Assembly: GCA_943787365.1 (NCBI GenBank)
Contig: CALSMD010000001.1
Location: 1-64,000 of the forward strand
DNA length: 64,000 nucleotides
Source of the DNA: an uncultured Flavobacteriaceae bacterium
Lineage (GTDB): Bacteria > Bacteroidota > Bacteroidia > Flavobacteriales > Flavobacteriaceae
Direction of reading: 5' to 3'
Both the position numbers and the translations under genes were made by a program. The stretch's first letter is position 1, and the number at the start of each line of letters is the position of its first letter. Below are positions 55,845-64,000 of this stretch, piece by piece. The notes under the pieces are model-generated. The model worked only from the letters and a program-made list of their open reading frames with translations. It ran no database searches and was not told where the DNA came from.

Positions 55845-57241
55845 CTGCGTAGGTATTTTTTTAGTTCGTTTAAATGATTTTTTAAAACAATAATTACTAC
55901 AAAAAGTAACAATACTATGGAATAGATTTGAAGGTATTCATGTTTTTTTATGAGTAAAGTGAAACTTAGAAATAAACTAACAAATCCCAAGGTTCGTAAG
56001 GTATTTAAATTTAAAATTGTTTTAGTAATACCGTTAACAATTTTGTAATAAATAATAAGGTTAATACTATTGGAAATGAGTGCAGTGTATAGAATTCCAT
56101 TAATTCCATAAGAAGGAATCAATGCATATAATAACACGATAATGATTAGAACTTTAAAGAAATAGACTTGGTTTAATAATTTTGTTTTTTTCTGTTGAAC
56201 TAATACCATTGAAAAATAACGATTGAGAATATAGGGCACTAATGAAATGCTAAGCAGAGGCAAAAACGAATAAATATTTTGATAGTGTTGTGGTTGGAGG
56301 ATCTCACTAATATTTACCCCAATAAAAAATAATACACAACTAATTACCGCAGCAAAGTCTAGATAAAATTGGGTGAGTGTTGAAATTTCTAAAGTATTAT
56401 TTTTGTTTGGTTTTACAAGAAAAGAATAGAGGAAAGGTCTAATCGCGTTATCTAATATATTAAGAGATAAAACTAAAATAGCTGAGAGACTTAGAAGTAC
56501 ACCAAATTCTGCAACAGTTGTAAGCGGTTTATATTTTTCAAGTATGAATTTGTCAATATTTCCCTCAATAATCAAAAGGATCAGAAAGGGGACAAAAGCT
56601 ATAGAAAACTTTAAACTTTTTATAAGAGAATCATTTTTGAAATTGAAAAGTTTACATTTTTTTTGGTGTAATAAAATATATAAAAACAAAACAAGTTGCA
56701 CTGCAATTGTGCCATACAAATAACCCAGAATGCCTTCAGAAAAAATAACAATTAAAAAAAATTGGAGAAAAGCTTGACCCAAAACCGTAGTACTAATTAT
56801 TTTAGAATACAAATTTGCATTCTTTTGATTTTGGATATAAATTATATATAAATTATTGATCCCGCTCAAAAGTGTTTGAATTAAAAAAAGAATCCCATAA
56901 GGGAAAAAATTTATAGCGTTAACAAAACTAATTTCAAAAATGAAGTTTCCAGCGATCAAAAAAAACACAATCCAAAGTAAACCAAGAGAAATATTAAAAC
57001 TAAAGAGCTGTGAAAAAAGATTTTCCTTTTCTTTTTTTTCACTGTACTCAAAATAAAGCGTACGCATTGCCATATCCGTTTTTAAGAAGGAAAAGGAATT
57101 GAAAATTGCGAAGAATGCGATTAATAAAGTCAGTACTCCATATTCCTCAACAGGGATATAATTGAGGTAAATGGGTAATAGAATAAAACCAAGGCAAGGT
57201 TGGAGAAAACTAATCAAGGTAAATTTCAAAAAGGAAATCAT
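55841..57241 (-). CDS. Oligosaccharide flippase / polysaccharide biosynthesis protein
   Basis: The 466-residue membrane protein has 12-14 predicted transmembrane helices in the MATE/Wzx-like MOP fold, including the N-terminal FLKFTLISFLQPCLGFILLPIY stretch in two parts. Such proteins flip lipid-linked sugars across the cytoplasmic membrane. It stands between a RibD-like gene and an LTA-synthase-like gene, both close or overlapping, so it likely exports the product made by this operon. Confidence 0.85.
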   Translation of the reverse strand: MISFLKFTLISFLQPCLGFILLPIYLNYIPVEEYGVLTLLIAFFAIFNSFSFLKTDMAMRTLYFEYSEKKEKENLFSQLFSFNISLGLLWIVFFLIAGNFIFEISFVNAINFFPYGILFLIQTLLSGINNLYIIYIQNQKNANLYSKIISTTVLGQAFLQFFLIVIFSEGILGYLYGTIAVQLVLFLYILLHQKKCKLFNFKNDSLIKSLKFSIAFVPFLILLIIEGNIDKFILEKYKPLTTVAEFGVLLSLSAILVLSLNILDNAIRPFLYSFLVKPNKNNTLEISTLTQFYLDFAAVISCVLFFIGVNISEILQPQHYQNIYSFLPLLSISLVPYILNRYFSMVLVQQKKTKLLNQVYFFKVLIIIVLLYALIPSYGINGILYTALISNSINLIIYYKIVNGITKTILNLNTLRTLGFVSLFLSFTLLIKKHEYLQIYSIVLLLFVVIIVLKNHLNELKKYLRR

Positions 57242-57246
57242 AGGCT

Positions 57247-58917
57247 TTATGGAATTATACCGTCTGGTAATATTTTAAAATTTTCATGACCAACACCGTA
57301 AGCTTTTAGTAATTTTTTCGTAAAAAGCGTGTAAAATCCTTCGTGTTTAACTGTCTTTTCAATAGTGTGTAAATCCAGATGGTTGTGAAACCCTTCTTTA
57401 TGAAAAGAGCTAATAAAATTTTCATTCTTTGAAATTATGTATAAGGGCGTATTTTTCCCCATTTCTTTTGTGGTTATTTTAGGAGGTTGATGATCTCCAA
57501 ACAGCACAAATATTGTGTTTTCATCGGCTTTGTCTGCTATAAATTTAGTGAGGTAATCATATTGATATTTGGCAGCTTTCAGGTATTTATCTTCACTAAA
57601 AGTTTTATCATTTTTGGTAGTTTTAAAATCCAAAGTATTGTAATCTTTCCAGTTTTTCTGAGATTTTAATGGCGAATGCCATTGAGCGTGAGAATTCAGG
57701 CTCGAAAAAAACATAAAATAAGGAGCGCTATTTTTTATTTTGTTGTAGGCATAATTCAACGTATATTCATCAGGTATCGCTTTGAGAGTCATGAATTTTA
57801 GTAATTTCCCTGTATAATTAAGTTGGTCATGGTTAATGAAATTATCTGTTGCAAATATTTTAGACAATGTTTTCCAATCTATTTTATCGCGTTTTGAATT
57901 AACAATAGAATTTAAGCAATAGTTTTTATAATTATTACTTTTTAAGAAAGAAGGAAGGGATTGAAGATTGTCGTTTTTAGGATCCTTGAAAATTGTTTCA
58001 TATTCTAATTCATTTTCGATTTTTAAACCACAAAGAAAGCTGGAAAAAGCCATCCAAGACCCTCCAGAATATATGGGAGATTCAGTATATGACGCCGCTG
58101 TTTTAAAATCATTAAGCAACAGCCTGTCATTAAACACCTTTAACAAAGGAGATATTTTGTCGTATAAATCTTTCTTTTTGAATAAAATTTGCCCTAAAGA
58201 CTCTACAGAAATAACAATGATGTTTGGTTTTTTCAATAAAGAGATGTTTTCTACACGATTTTGTTTTATAAAATCTTTTTTTACTTTAAACTTATTTTGT
58301 TTTATTGAATAAATACAACTTTTCACCAATGTTATAGTTGGCGATATCACTGTTCTCATTATATAATCTCCTATGGGGCGTTCATTTATTTTGTACAGCC
58401 CTGAAATGCATATATAGAAATATAAAACAAGCAGTGAGGGTTCATGGAACTCTTGACGAATTAGTATTGAAATAAGAAATTCAAAACAAAAATAAAGGAC
58501 TAAAATTACAAGGAATGAAACGGGAATTACTAAATACCGTAATCTGCCCAAAAAAATCAAACCCGACTTCCCCAGTATTAAATCGTTTAGTATTGAAATA
58601 TCACGTTCAAAAAAAATCGTTATTAATTGAGAATAAACAAAAGTGATTGTTCCTAATACACAGAATACAGTACAAATACTTATCAGAAATTCATTGTTTT
58701 TAAAGTATATCAATAAAATAAAAATAATGGCAAAATCGAAATTGATTCTAAAAAAATCTGAAGAATTTTTCCATAATAATATTCTCAATCTGTTTTTTAA
58801 ACTCGTTTTAGAAAATAGATATGAAGGCAACAGCTCTGGTTGATTTTTAAAATTTAAGATATATGCAGGCAAGAAGCATAAAAAATTAATACCTATAAAA
58901 AGTAGAATTCCTGTCAT
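57247..58917 (-). CDS. LTA-synthase / sulfatase-like membrane phosphotransferase
   Basis: The 556-residue protein has about five N-terminal transmembrane segments (to residue 200) and a periplasmic alkaline-phosphatase-superfamily domain. IIVISVESLGQ carries the metal-binding Glu, DHQPP the metal-binding Asp/His, and FSSLNSHAQWHSP a likely active-site segment. Members include lipoteichoic-acid synthases, phosphoethanolamine transferases and sulfatases. The predicted nucleophilic Thr/Ser is in YTESPIYSGGSW. It likely transfers a phospho-group from a lipid to a glycan outside the membrane. It is the first gene of the leftward operon. Confidence 0.82.
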   Translation of the reverse strand: MTGILLFIGINFLCFLPAYILNFKNQPELLPSYLFSKTSLKNRLRILLWKNSSDFFRINFDFAIIFILLIYFKNNEFLISICTVFCVLGTITFVYSQLITIFFERDISILNDLILGKSGLIFLGRLRYLVIPVSFLVILVLYFCFEFLISILIRQEFHEPSLLVLYFYICISGLYKINERPIGDYIMRTVISPTITLVKSCIYSIKQNKFKVKKDFIKQNRVENISLLKKPNIIVISVESLGQILFKKKDLYDKISPLLKVFNDRLLLNDFKTAASYTESPIYSGGSWMAFSSFLCGLKIENELEYETIFKDPKNDNLQSLPSFLKSNNYKNYCLNSIVNSKRDKIDWKTLSKIFATDNFINHDQLNYTGKLLKFMTLKAIPDEYTLNYAYNKIKNSAPYFMFFSSLNSHAQWHSPLKSQKNWKDYNTLDFKTTKNDKTFSEDKYLKAAKYQYDYLTKFIADKADENTIFVLFGDHQPPKITTKEMGKNTPLYIISKNENFISSFHKEGFHNHLDLHTIEKTVKHEGFYTLFTKKLLKAYGVGHENFKILPDGIIP

Positions 58918-59246
58918 TTTGTAAATGGGATGAGTTTATACACCGTTTCTAATGTGTTTAAAAGTGTTTTGATTATCAGACCTCTCTAATGAACCAATAC
59001 AACTTATACATTCTGGTAATTGTTCAATATTTGATAAGCCTCCTTTGGTCTTAGATATAAGTTACCCCTTTGTGAATAGGTTTTATCAAACCAGTTTTTA
59101 ATTTTTTCTTGTTGCATTGAGACAATCATTGAAATCGTTTTTTAATAATTTAGAAAGTACTTCCCCTATTCTCTGTAATTTATTTGTAAATTCACTCCCA
59201 AATATATCAATTTTTAAATCAAATTTTGTGCCAACATTCTCCCTAA
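58918..59246. other. Divergent promoter region of the pterin/glycoconjugate locus
   Basis: This 329-bp non-coding stretch separates the leftward and rightward operons, so it must contain both promoters. I found no exact TAnnTTTG box in either direction and no clear hairpin; the sequence is AT-rich. Confidence 0.6.
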
Positions 59247-59900
59247 ATGAATTATAGTTCTACCTTTCTATGTTTTATGTATGCACTCACTGTTTTTGTG
59301 ACTGTTTTCTTAAGTGTTTTTTTTAATGAGATAAGTTTTTTGGTGTTCATTCCTCTCGTCTGCTTTCCAGTTTTTTGTTACAAGACCAAAGGTCCAAGTT
59401 TCCAATTAGTTCCCAATTGGATCACCTTAATAAAATTAGTATTAACAATCGTTTTAATTTTTTTATTCCCTCAAGTAGAGGCGGCTTTAATTTCAATACT
59501 TTGTTTTACAATTATTGGAATCGATGTTCTGGACGGATTCATAGCTCGAAAGCTGCAGCAGACTTCTGAATTTGGAGCCATTTTTGATGCAGAGTCAGAT
59601 GCTTTATATGTACTCGTTTGCTCGGTTGGAGTCTGTCTTTTTTATGAAATGCCATTTTGGGTTTTATTTATGGGGTTGATCCGCTACCTTTATGAAATCC
59701 CTGTATTTTTTCTAAAGAAAAAAGAAACAAAACCCAAAGAAGGAAGGAGTATTTATGTGATTTTAGCCGGCATTGTATTTATCCTCATTGCCATTTCTTT
59801 TGTTTTAGGAACCTATCAACTCCATGCATTGGCAGCGGCAAATATTATTTTAGCATATTCATTCTCTAGAGGATTTTACGAAGATTTTATAAAAATATGA
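59247..59900 (+). CDS. CDP-alcohol phosphatidyltransferase
   Basis: The 217-residue membrane enzyme has six predicted helices. It carries the complete family signature DG-xx-AR-x8-G-xxx-D-xxx-D in DGFIARKLQQTSEFGAIFDA followed by ESD (about residues 95-119). Such enzymes join a CDP-alcohol, for example CDP-diacylglycerol, to an acceptor alcohol, producing a phospholipid or phosphate-linked polyol. The acceptor is unknown. It overlaps the next gene by 4 bases and is divergent from the flippase/LTA-like operon. Confidence 0.92.
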   Translation: MNYSSTFLCFMYALTVFVTVFLSVFFNEISFLVFIPLVCFPVFCYKTKGPSFQLVPNWITLIKLVLTIVLIFLFPQVEAALISILCFTIIGIDVLDGFIARKLQQTSEFGAIFDAESDALYVLVCSVGVCLFYEMPFWVLFMGLIRYLYEIPVFFLKKKETKPKEGRSIYVILAGIVFILIAISFVLGTYQLHALAAANIILAYSFSRGFYEDFIKI

Positions 59901-60850
59901 TTTACTTAGTCGCTCCCCCTATTGGAAGTGAGCCCACTGGTGGCTCTCTGTATAACCACTATATTACTTCTGAAAATGAGTTAGTCACACTATTGGAAGT
60001 TACCGAAGTGAATGAAATTGAAAACAAGATTGATCCAAACGCAATTGTAATCATTGACAGTCTATTGTTGGTCGATTATTTTAAAAGCCAATTGCATGAA
60101 AAATATAAAACTATAGGGATGATTCATTTGCCTACCTTTTTTTTTAATGAAAGCAAAAAAAATAAACATGAATTAAGTTATTACCAGAAAATCCCATTAC
60201 TCGTTACAGGAGATTCTTTTAAGTTGAACCTTATCCAAAAGTATAATTTAAAAGCAGAAAATATAACCACCGTTACGCCTGGGGTATTAGATATTATAAA
60301 AAAGAAGAAATTCAATAAACTGGTAAATAAAATTGTACTTGTAGCTTCTGTAACTAAAAATAAAGGGATTTTAGAATTCTTAAACCTAATGAAAGATCTG
60401 AGTGATTTCCCTTGGGAAATTCATCTGTATGGTCCCAAAGCCGACCCAGAGTATTATCAAGAATTACAAGAATTGATCGTTGACAGTAATATGAAAGAAC
60501 GCGTGTTTTTTCATGGCTATTTAGAACATTCAGAATTATTAAAGATGCTTTTAAATTACGATTTATTCGTTAATTTTTCAGTGTACGAAACCTTTGGAAT
60601 GGCCATTTATGAAGCCTTGCAAATTGGGTTGCCAGTAATGTCTTATAAGACAAATTTGGAAAGTACGTTTACAAAGCGGTCCAATTTTAGAAATTTTGAT
60701 ACAATCGAAGCGTTCAAAAATGAATTAGTGGAATTATTTACTGAAGTAAAAACATCTAAAAAATACCAAGCAAAAGAGGAGGTCGTGCCCAGAAGCTGGA
60801 CGGATGTTAAAGAAGATTTTAATGCAGTAGTCAAACGAATTATAATTTAA
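59897..60850 (+). CDS. Glycosyltransferase family 4 (GT-B)
   Basis: The 317-residue enzyme has the N-terminal APPIGSEPTGGSLYN motif (GG loop) and the C-terminal UDP/GDP-sugar-binding block NFSVYETFGMAIYEALQIGLP with the EX7E-like Glu pair. Length and layout fit GT4. It is translationally coupled to the CDP-alcohol phosphatidyltransferase (4-base ATGA overlap). It likely glycosylates the lipid made by that enzyme. Confidence 0.88.
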   Translation: MIYLVAPPIGSEPTGGSLYNHYITSENELVTLLEVTEVNEIENKIDPNAIVIIDSLLLVDYFKSQLHEKYKTIGMIHLPTFFFNESKKNKHELSYYQKIPLLVTGDSFKLNLIQKYNLKAENITTVTPGVLDIIKKKKFNKLVNKIVLVASVTKNKGILEFLNLMKDLSDFPWEIHLYGPKADPEYYQELQELIVDSNMKERVFFHGYLEHSELLKMLLNYDLFVNFSVYETFGMAIYEALQIGLPVMSYKTNLESTFTKRSNFRNFDTIEAFKNELVELFTEVKTSKKYQAKEEVVPRSWTDVKEDFNAVVKRIII

Positions 60851-60886
60851 GAACTAATTTTTAACGGTAGTAGTAGTTACTGTTCT

Positions 60887-60905
60887 TGTCAATGTTATAT
60901 TGACA
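60887..60905. other. Perfect inverted repeat between convergent genes
   Basis: TGTCAAT, loop GTTAT, ATTGACA. The stem has no T tract on either side, so it is not a standard terminator; its purpose is unclear. Confidence 0.45.
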
Positions 60906-60930
60906 CAAACAACTGATGAGTATGTAACTG

Positions 60931-62115
60931 TCAATCTACCAACCGAACTTCTACAACAATTTTCTTTCCATCTGAAGTGGTGAAAAATAAATACAAATCC
61001 CCGCCATCGGAGAGTTTAAAAAGAATTTTAAGAGCCTCTATTTTTTCTACGAAATTACGCGTTTTCACATTCGCTTTTAGTCCGCCAATGGCTTTTTTTA
61101 AAGACTTCTTTTGGTAAGGGAAGCAATTAGAAATTTGATATATTTTGCCTGGAAAATCAACTATCTTTTCATCGCCGGTATATAAATGCGTGTGCGGGTC
61201 TAGTTTGTCTAGCCTATATTTAGTTGAAATTAATTTAAACGCACCAGACTTCATCACGGCGGCATTTGGTTCGTAGAGATACGTCTTTGGGGAGCTAAAT
61301 GTCGCTTCTACATTTTCTTCTTGGGGTATTTCAAAGGAAAAGTGTTCCGTGTTTTTAGGATGGCTGTTAAGCGTCTGAAGCGTCGCCGTGCCATTAAAGT
61401 CTTTTTCCTGATGAAATAATAACTCTTTTACCTCGTTTTTCACCGCCACAATATAAACAGTTTTCACATGTTTCAAGGCTGTGGTTCCAACGCTAATATC
61501 AAGCATTGGTGACATTTTAATAAGCACATTTTTAGTGTGTTTAAAAAATAAATCTTGATGTGTAATCACATTTGGACTGCAATCTTCAATCAGGAATTTT
61601 TTATTCTTTTGTGCATCCCGTCTCGAAGGGTCAATGTACATCCAATCAAACGTATCGGAACATGATTTTAAAAATTCAATTCCATCTTTGTTATGAGATT
61701 CTATGTTTTTAGCTCCTAAAATCTCAAAATTATAAGCGGCTATCTCAGCCAATTTGGAGTCCATTTCACAATGCACCACCGACTTAAATTGTTTTGAAAA
61801 ATAATAGCTATCGACACCAAATCCGCCCGTCAAATCTACAAGTGATTCGCCTTGCATAAACTCACTTTTTATAAGGGCTGCCGTTTCGGAAGACGTCTGT
61901 TCAATATTGAGTTTGTTGGGGTAATAAATTCCAGGCGTCTCAAACCAAGTTTTTAATTTTGGAGCACACTTTTTCTTTGCTTCAATTTGCTCAATCAATT
62001 CCTTAATATCAAGCCCCTCAAAAGGACTTCCTTTTAGAATTAACTCATGAATATTTGAGTTTATATGGGTATTTATAAAATCTTGTATATCGCTATTTAG
62101 AAGAATTTTGTTCAC
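60931..62115 (-). CDS. PG_1098-like class I SAM-dependent methyltransferase
   Basis: The 394-residue protein has a Rossmann methyltransferase core with motif I LVDLTGGFGVDSYYFSK and WMYIDPSRRDAQK as motif IV (DPxR). A C-terminal THUMP-like region ends LKANVKTRNF and beyond. This is the structure type of P. gingivalis PG_1098. The target, likely an RNA, is not established. It forms a leftward cluster with TrmH- and RsmE-type methyltransferases. Confidence 0.86.
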   Translation of the reverse strand: MNKILLNSDIQDFINTHINSNIHELILKGSPFEGLDIKELIEQIEAKKKCAPKLKTWFETPGIYYPNKLNIEQTSSETAALIKSEFMQGESLVDLTGGFGVDSYYFSKQFKSVVHCEMDSKLAEIAAYNFEILGAKNIESHNKDGIEFLKSCSDTFDWMYIDPSRRDAQKNKKFLIEDCSPNVITHQDLFFKHTKNVLIKMSPMLDISVGTTALKHVKTVYIVAVKNEVKELLFHQEKDFNGTATLQTLNSHPKNTEHFSFEIPQEENVEATFSSPKTYLYEPNAAVMKSGAFKLISTKYRLDKLDPHTHLYTGDEKIVDFPGKIYQISNCFPYQKKSLKKAIGGLKANVKTRNFVEKIEALKILFKLSDGGDLYLFFTTSDGKKIVVEVRLVD

Positions 62116-62121
62116 GTGAAA

Positions 62122-62631
62122 CTAGCTGTTTTTTGATAATTTTTTAGTGAATTCATACAGTGCAATACTGGTGGCTTGCACCACATTCATGCTGCTATTT
62201 TGTCCATACATTTCAATATGAACCACAGAATCGCAACACTCTAAAATGGAAGCTGAAATCCCATGACTTTCATCGCCAATCACGAATGCGATTTTAGAAT
62301 TTTTCTTAAGTTTCAGTTCCGAAATCGGAATGCTCTTGTCTGTAATCTCAAGTGCAATAAGTATATAATTTTGAGCCTTTAATTCTTGAATTTTATCCGA
62401 AAGCGTTTCGACTTGTTCAAAAGAAACCGATTGTTCCGTTGCTCTAGACGTTCTAGTAAATTTTCGACCCAGCTCCACAACAGGACCGCCAAGTATTAAG
62501 TGTTCAATACCAAACGCATCAGCCGTTCTAAACAAGCTGCCCAAATTGGCAGCATGCGATACATTGTCACTTATTAAAACAATTGGAAACTGTTGTTTTG
62601 TAAACTTAGAAGTGTAATGATTGAGTTGCAT
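62122..62631 (-). CDS. TrmH/SpoU-family RNA methyltransferase
   Basis: The product (169 residues from the ATG at 62631) is a SPOUT enzyme with the N-terminal IVLISDNVSHAANLGSLFR motif and the knot motifs FVIGDESHGIS and EMYGQNSSMNVVQATSIALY. It transfers a methyl group from SAM to a 2'-hydroxyl of tRNA or rRNA; which site is not determined. The ATG at 62631 was preferred over a TTG at 62649, which would overlap the preceding gene more. It is in the same leftward transcript as DUF4159. Confidence 0.9.
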   Translation of the reverse strand: MQLNHYTSKFTKQQFPIVLISDNVSHAANLGSLFRTADAFGIEHLILGGPVVELGRKFTRTSRATEQSVSFEQVETLSDKIQELKAQNYILIALEITDKSIPISELKLKKNSKIAFVIGDESHGISASILECCDSVVHIEMYGQNSSMNVVQATSIALYEFTKKLSKNS

Positions 62632-62638
62632 GGAGCGT

Positions 62639-63283
62639 CTAGTTTTCAAAGGCGTATTTAATAATATTCGCCCCCATTTTCAAGGCTTTTAAGCGCATCG
62701 CTTCGGGATCGTTGTGCACATTCGCATCTTCCCATCCATCACCTAAATCACTTTCAAAAGTGAATAATAAAACTAGTTTTCCTTCATGAAAATAACCCAA
62801 TGCTTTTGGTGCCAATCCATCGTGCTCGTGAATTTTCGGCAACCCTCTTGGGAACGAAAACGCACTGTTGTATATCGGATGTGATAAAGAAATTTCACTC
62901 ATCTTTTTATCTGGAAATACTGTTTTTAGAGCTTCTAAAATATAAGGCTTCATGCCGTAATTGTCATCAATATGTAAAAATCCACCAGACAATAAATAGG
63001 CTCTTAAATTTTCGGAATCAGATTCTGAAAATGCCACATTCCCATGACCTGTCATGTGTATAAACGGGTATTCAAAAATAGCAGCACTTCCCACTTCCAC
63101 GGTTTGGGGTTTGGCGTCCATGGCCGTTTGAATGTTGGAATTACAAAACTGAATTAAATTTTTTAAAGCTGTCGGATTGCTATACCAATCGCCACCGCCA
63201 TCATATTTTAAAACCGCTAAATTTTGACTTCCACAGAAGTGAATTCCTAAAATCAAAAATATATATACATACCGTTTATTCAT
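62639..63283 (-). CDS. DUF4159 family secreted protein
   Basis: The 214-residue protein has a signal peptide (YVYIFLILGIHFCGSQ). Its DUF4159 domain includes LKYDGGGDWYSNPTALKNL, FIHMTGHGNVAFSESD, YLLSGGFLHIDDNYG and GDGWEDANVHND. The fold resembles class I glutamine amidotransferase or ThuA-like domains, and the function is unknown. It overlaps rsmE by 8 bases at its start and precedes the TrmH-like gene, so it is likely co-transcribed with both. Confidence 0.88.
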   Translation of the reverse strand: MNKRYVYIFLILGIHFCGSQNLAVLKYDGGGDWYSNPTALKNLIQFCNSNIQTAMDAKPQTVEVGSAAIFEYPFIHMTGHGNVAFSESDSENLRAYLLSGGFLHIDDNYGMKPYILEALKTVFPDKKMSEISLSHPIYNSAFSFPRGLPKIHEHDGLAPKALGYFHEGKLVLLFTFESDLGDGWEDANVHNDPEAMRLKALKMGANIIKYAFEN

Positions 63284-63980
63284 TGCAAAGTTGAATTGTG
63301 TGACTCGCCACGATTCCAGCCGTTTCGGTGCGAAGTCTTGACGCTCCTAAAGATACAGGAATATACTGATGTTTCAAAGCTTCCTCAATTTCTTTGGGAC
63401 TAAAATCGCCTTCGGGACCAATTAATATCGTGATGGATTCTCCAGCTTTGATTTGATCTTTAAATTTTAATTTCTCTCCGTCTTCGCAGTGCGCTATAAA
63501 TTTAGAACCTTCTTGAGCTGTTTTTATGAAATCAGAAAAACGAATGGCGGGAGCCAAAGTTGGCAAATAGGAGTGAAGCGATTGTTTCATCGCAGATTGT
63601 AAGATTTTCTCAAACCGTTCTGTTTTGATGACTTTTCGCTCACTGTTCTGACAAATAATTGGTGTGATTTGATCCACGCCAATTTCAGTGGCTTTTTCGA
63701 TAAACCACTCGTAACGATCGTTCATTTTTGTGGGTGCAACGGCTAGGTTAATTGTATAAGATCTTGGCGCTTCAAAGGTTGATTTTAAGATGGTAACCAC
63801 ACATTTGTTATGGTTTGGGATGACCACTTCTGCTTCAAACATCCACCCTTTTCCGTTGGTGATTAGAAGCAAATCTCCCGTAGATTTCCGCAATACTTTT
63901 ACAATATGACGACTTTCATCTTTTGAAAAGTTAAAAGTTTCTGTAGACGCCTCCAGCTCTGAATTGTAGAATAATTGCAT
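63276..63980 (-). CDS. rsmE: 16S rRNA (uracil(1498)-N3)-methyltransferase
   Basis: RsmE methylates N3 of U1498 in 16S rRNA in the assembled 30S subunit, using SAM. The 234-residue SPOUT protein has an N-terminal PUA-like domain (to about residue 68; SRHIVKVLRKSTGD) and the knot domain with EWFIEKATEIGVDQITPI and ILIGPEGDFSPKEI. The final SLGASRLRTETAGIVA motif is also present. The length is normal and the start at 63980 fits. It is the first gene of the leftward group. Confidence 0.96.
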   Translation of the reverse strand: MQLFYNSELEASTETFNFSKDESRHIVKVLRKSTGDLLLITNGKGWMFEAEVVIPNHNKCVVTILKSTFEAPRSYTINLAVAPTKMNDRYEWFIEKATEIGVDQITPIICQNSERKVIKTERFEKILQSAMKQSLHSYLPTLAPAIRFSDFIKTAQEGSKFIAHCEDGEKLKFKDQIKAGESITILIGPEGDFSPKEIEEALKHQYIPVSLGASRLRTETAGIVASHTIQLCNE

Positions 63981-64000
63981 TTGAGTTATAGTTTAAGTCG

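Noticed and set aside
60887-60905. Hairpin TGTCAAT/ATTGACA as a terminator
   Set aside because: No T tract follows on either strand, so it was listed only as an inverted repeat.

Overview
The window looks like chromosome of a marine member of the Flavobacteriia (phylum Bacteroidota). The evidence is an AT-rich genome, secreted proteins ending in type IX secretion (T9SS) type A sorting domains, TAnnTTTG -7 promoter boxes with no clear Shine-Dalgarno sequences, and family markers such as DUF5686, DUF4159, a PG_1098-like methyltransferase and the bacillithiol protein YtxJ. No rRNA, CRISPR array or intact insertion sequence was seen. Family assignments were made by reading the protein sequences, not by database search.

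Regions: (1) 1-6201 is the 3' part of a giant T9SS-secreted repeat protein containing a nearly perfect 513-bp tandem array. (2) 6410-18359 is mostly housekeeping: glycosyltransferase/YbbR/coaE, an RprXY-like two-component pair, then a leftward block with miaA, an ion channel, an exonuclease/GIY-YIG nuclease, a YggS-type PLP protein, a DUF1015 protein, a hydroxyacyl-CoA dehydrogenase and a Gfo/Idh/MocA oxidoreductase. (3) 18603-27791 is an accessory surface-fibre locus. It holds a T9SS protein, a predicted beta-barrel protein, two fibre-like secreted proteins and an 1838-residue protein ending in a phage-type S74 intramolecular chaperone. An ISL3 transposase remnant follows. (4) 28735-47325 is core metabolism and maintenance (pcm, smpB, ytxJ, a TlpA-like thioredoxin, hutH, clpC, gyrA, thiolase, a PgpH-like HD protein). 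(5) 47426-48474 is a tRNA cluster (Ser, Pro, Pro, Arg). The tRNA-Pro unit is duplicated, and each unit also carries a remodelled tRNA-Pro-like copy and GTCACGC/GCGTGAC hairpins. (6) 50869-53571 contains a Fic AMP-transferase gene lying between a broken copy of the trmL 5' end and intact trmL. (7) 53614-60850 is a divergent seven-gene locus combining a pterin-synthase homologue, a Zn-alcohol-dehydrogenase homologue, a RibD-type reductase, a flippase, an LTA-synthase/sulfatase-like enzyme, a CDP-alcohol phosphatidyltransferase and a glycosyltransferase. (8) 60931-63980 is a leftward run of RNA methyltransferases with a DUF4159 gene.

The best candidate for an undescribed system is region 7: enzymes that suggest pteridine or flavin-precursor chemistry are co-transcribed with, or divergent from, machinery for building and exporting a lipid-linked glycoconjugate. 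The pterin-synthase homologue lacks the usual catalytic residues, so its reaction may be new. The remodelled tRNA-Pro copies, the Fic insertion that reconstituted trmL, and the secreted S74 fibre locus are the next most interesting items.
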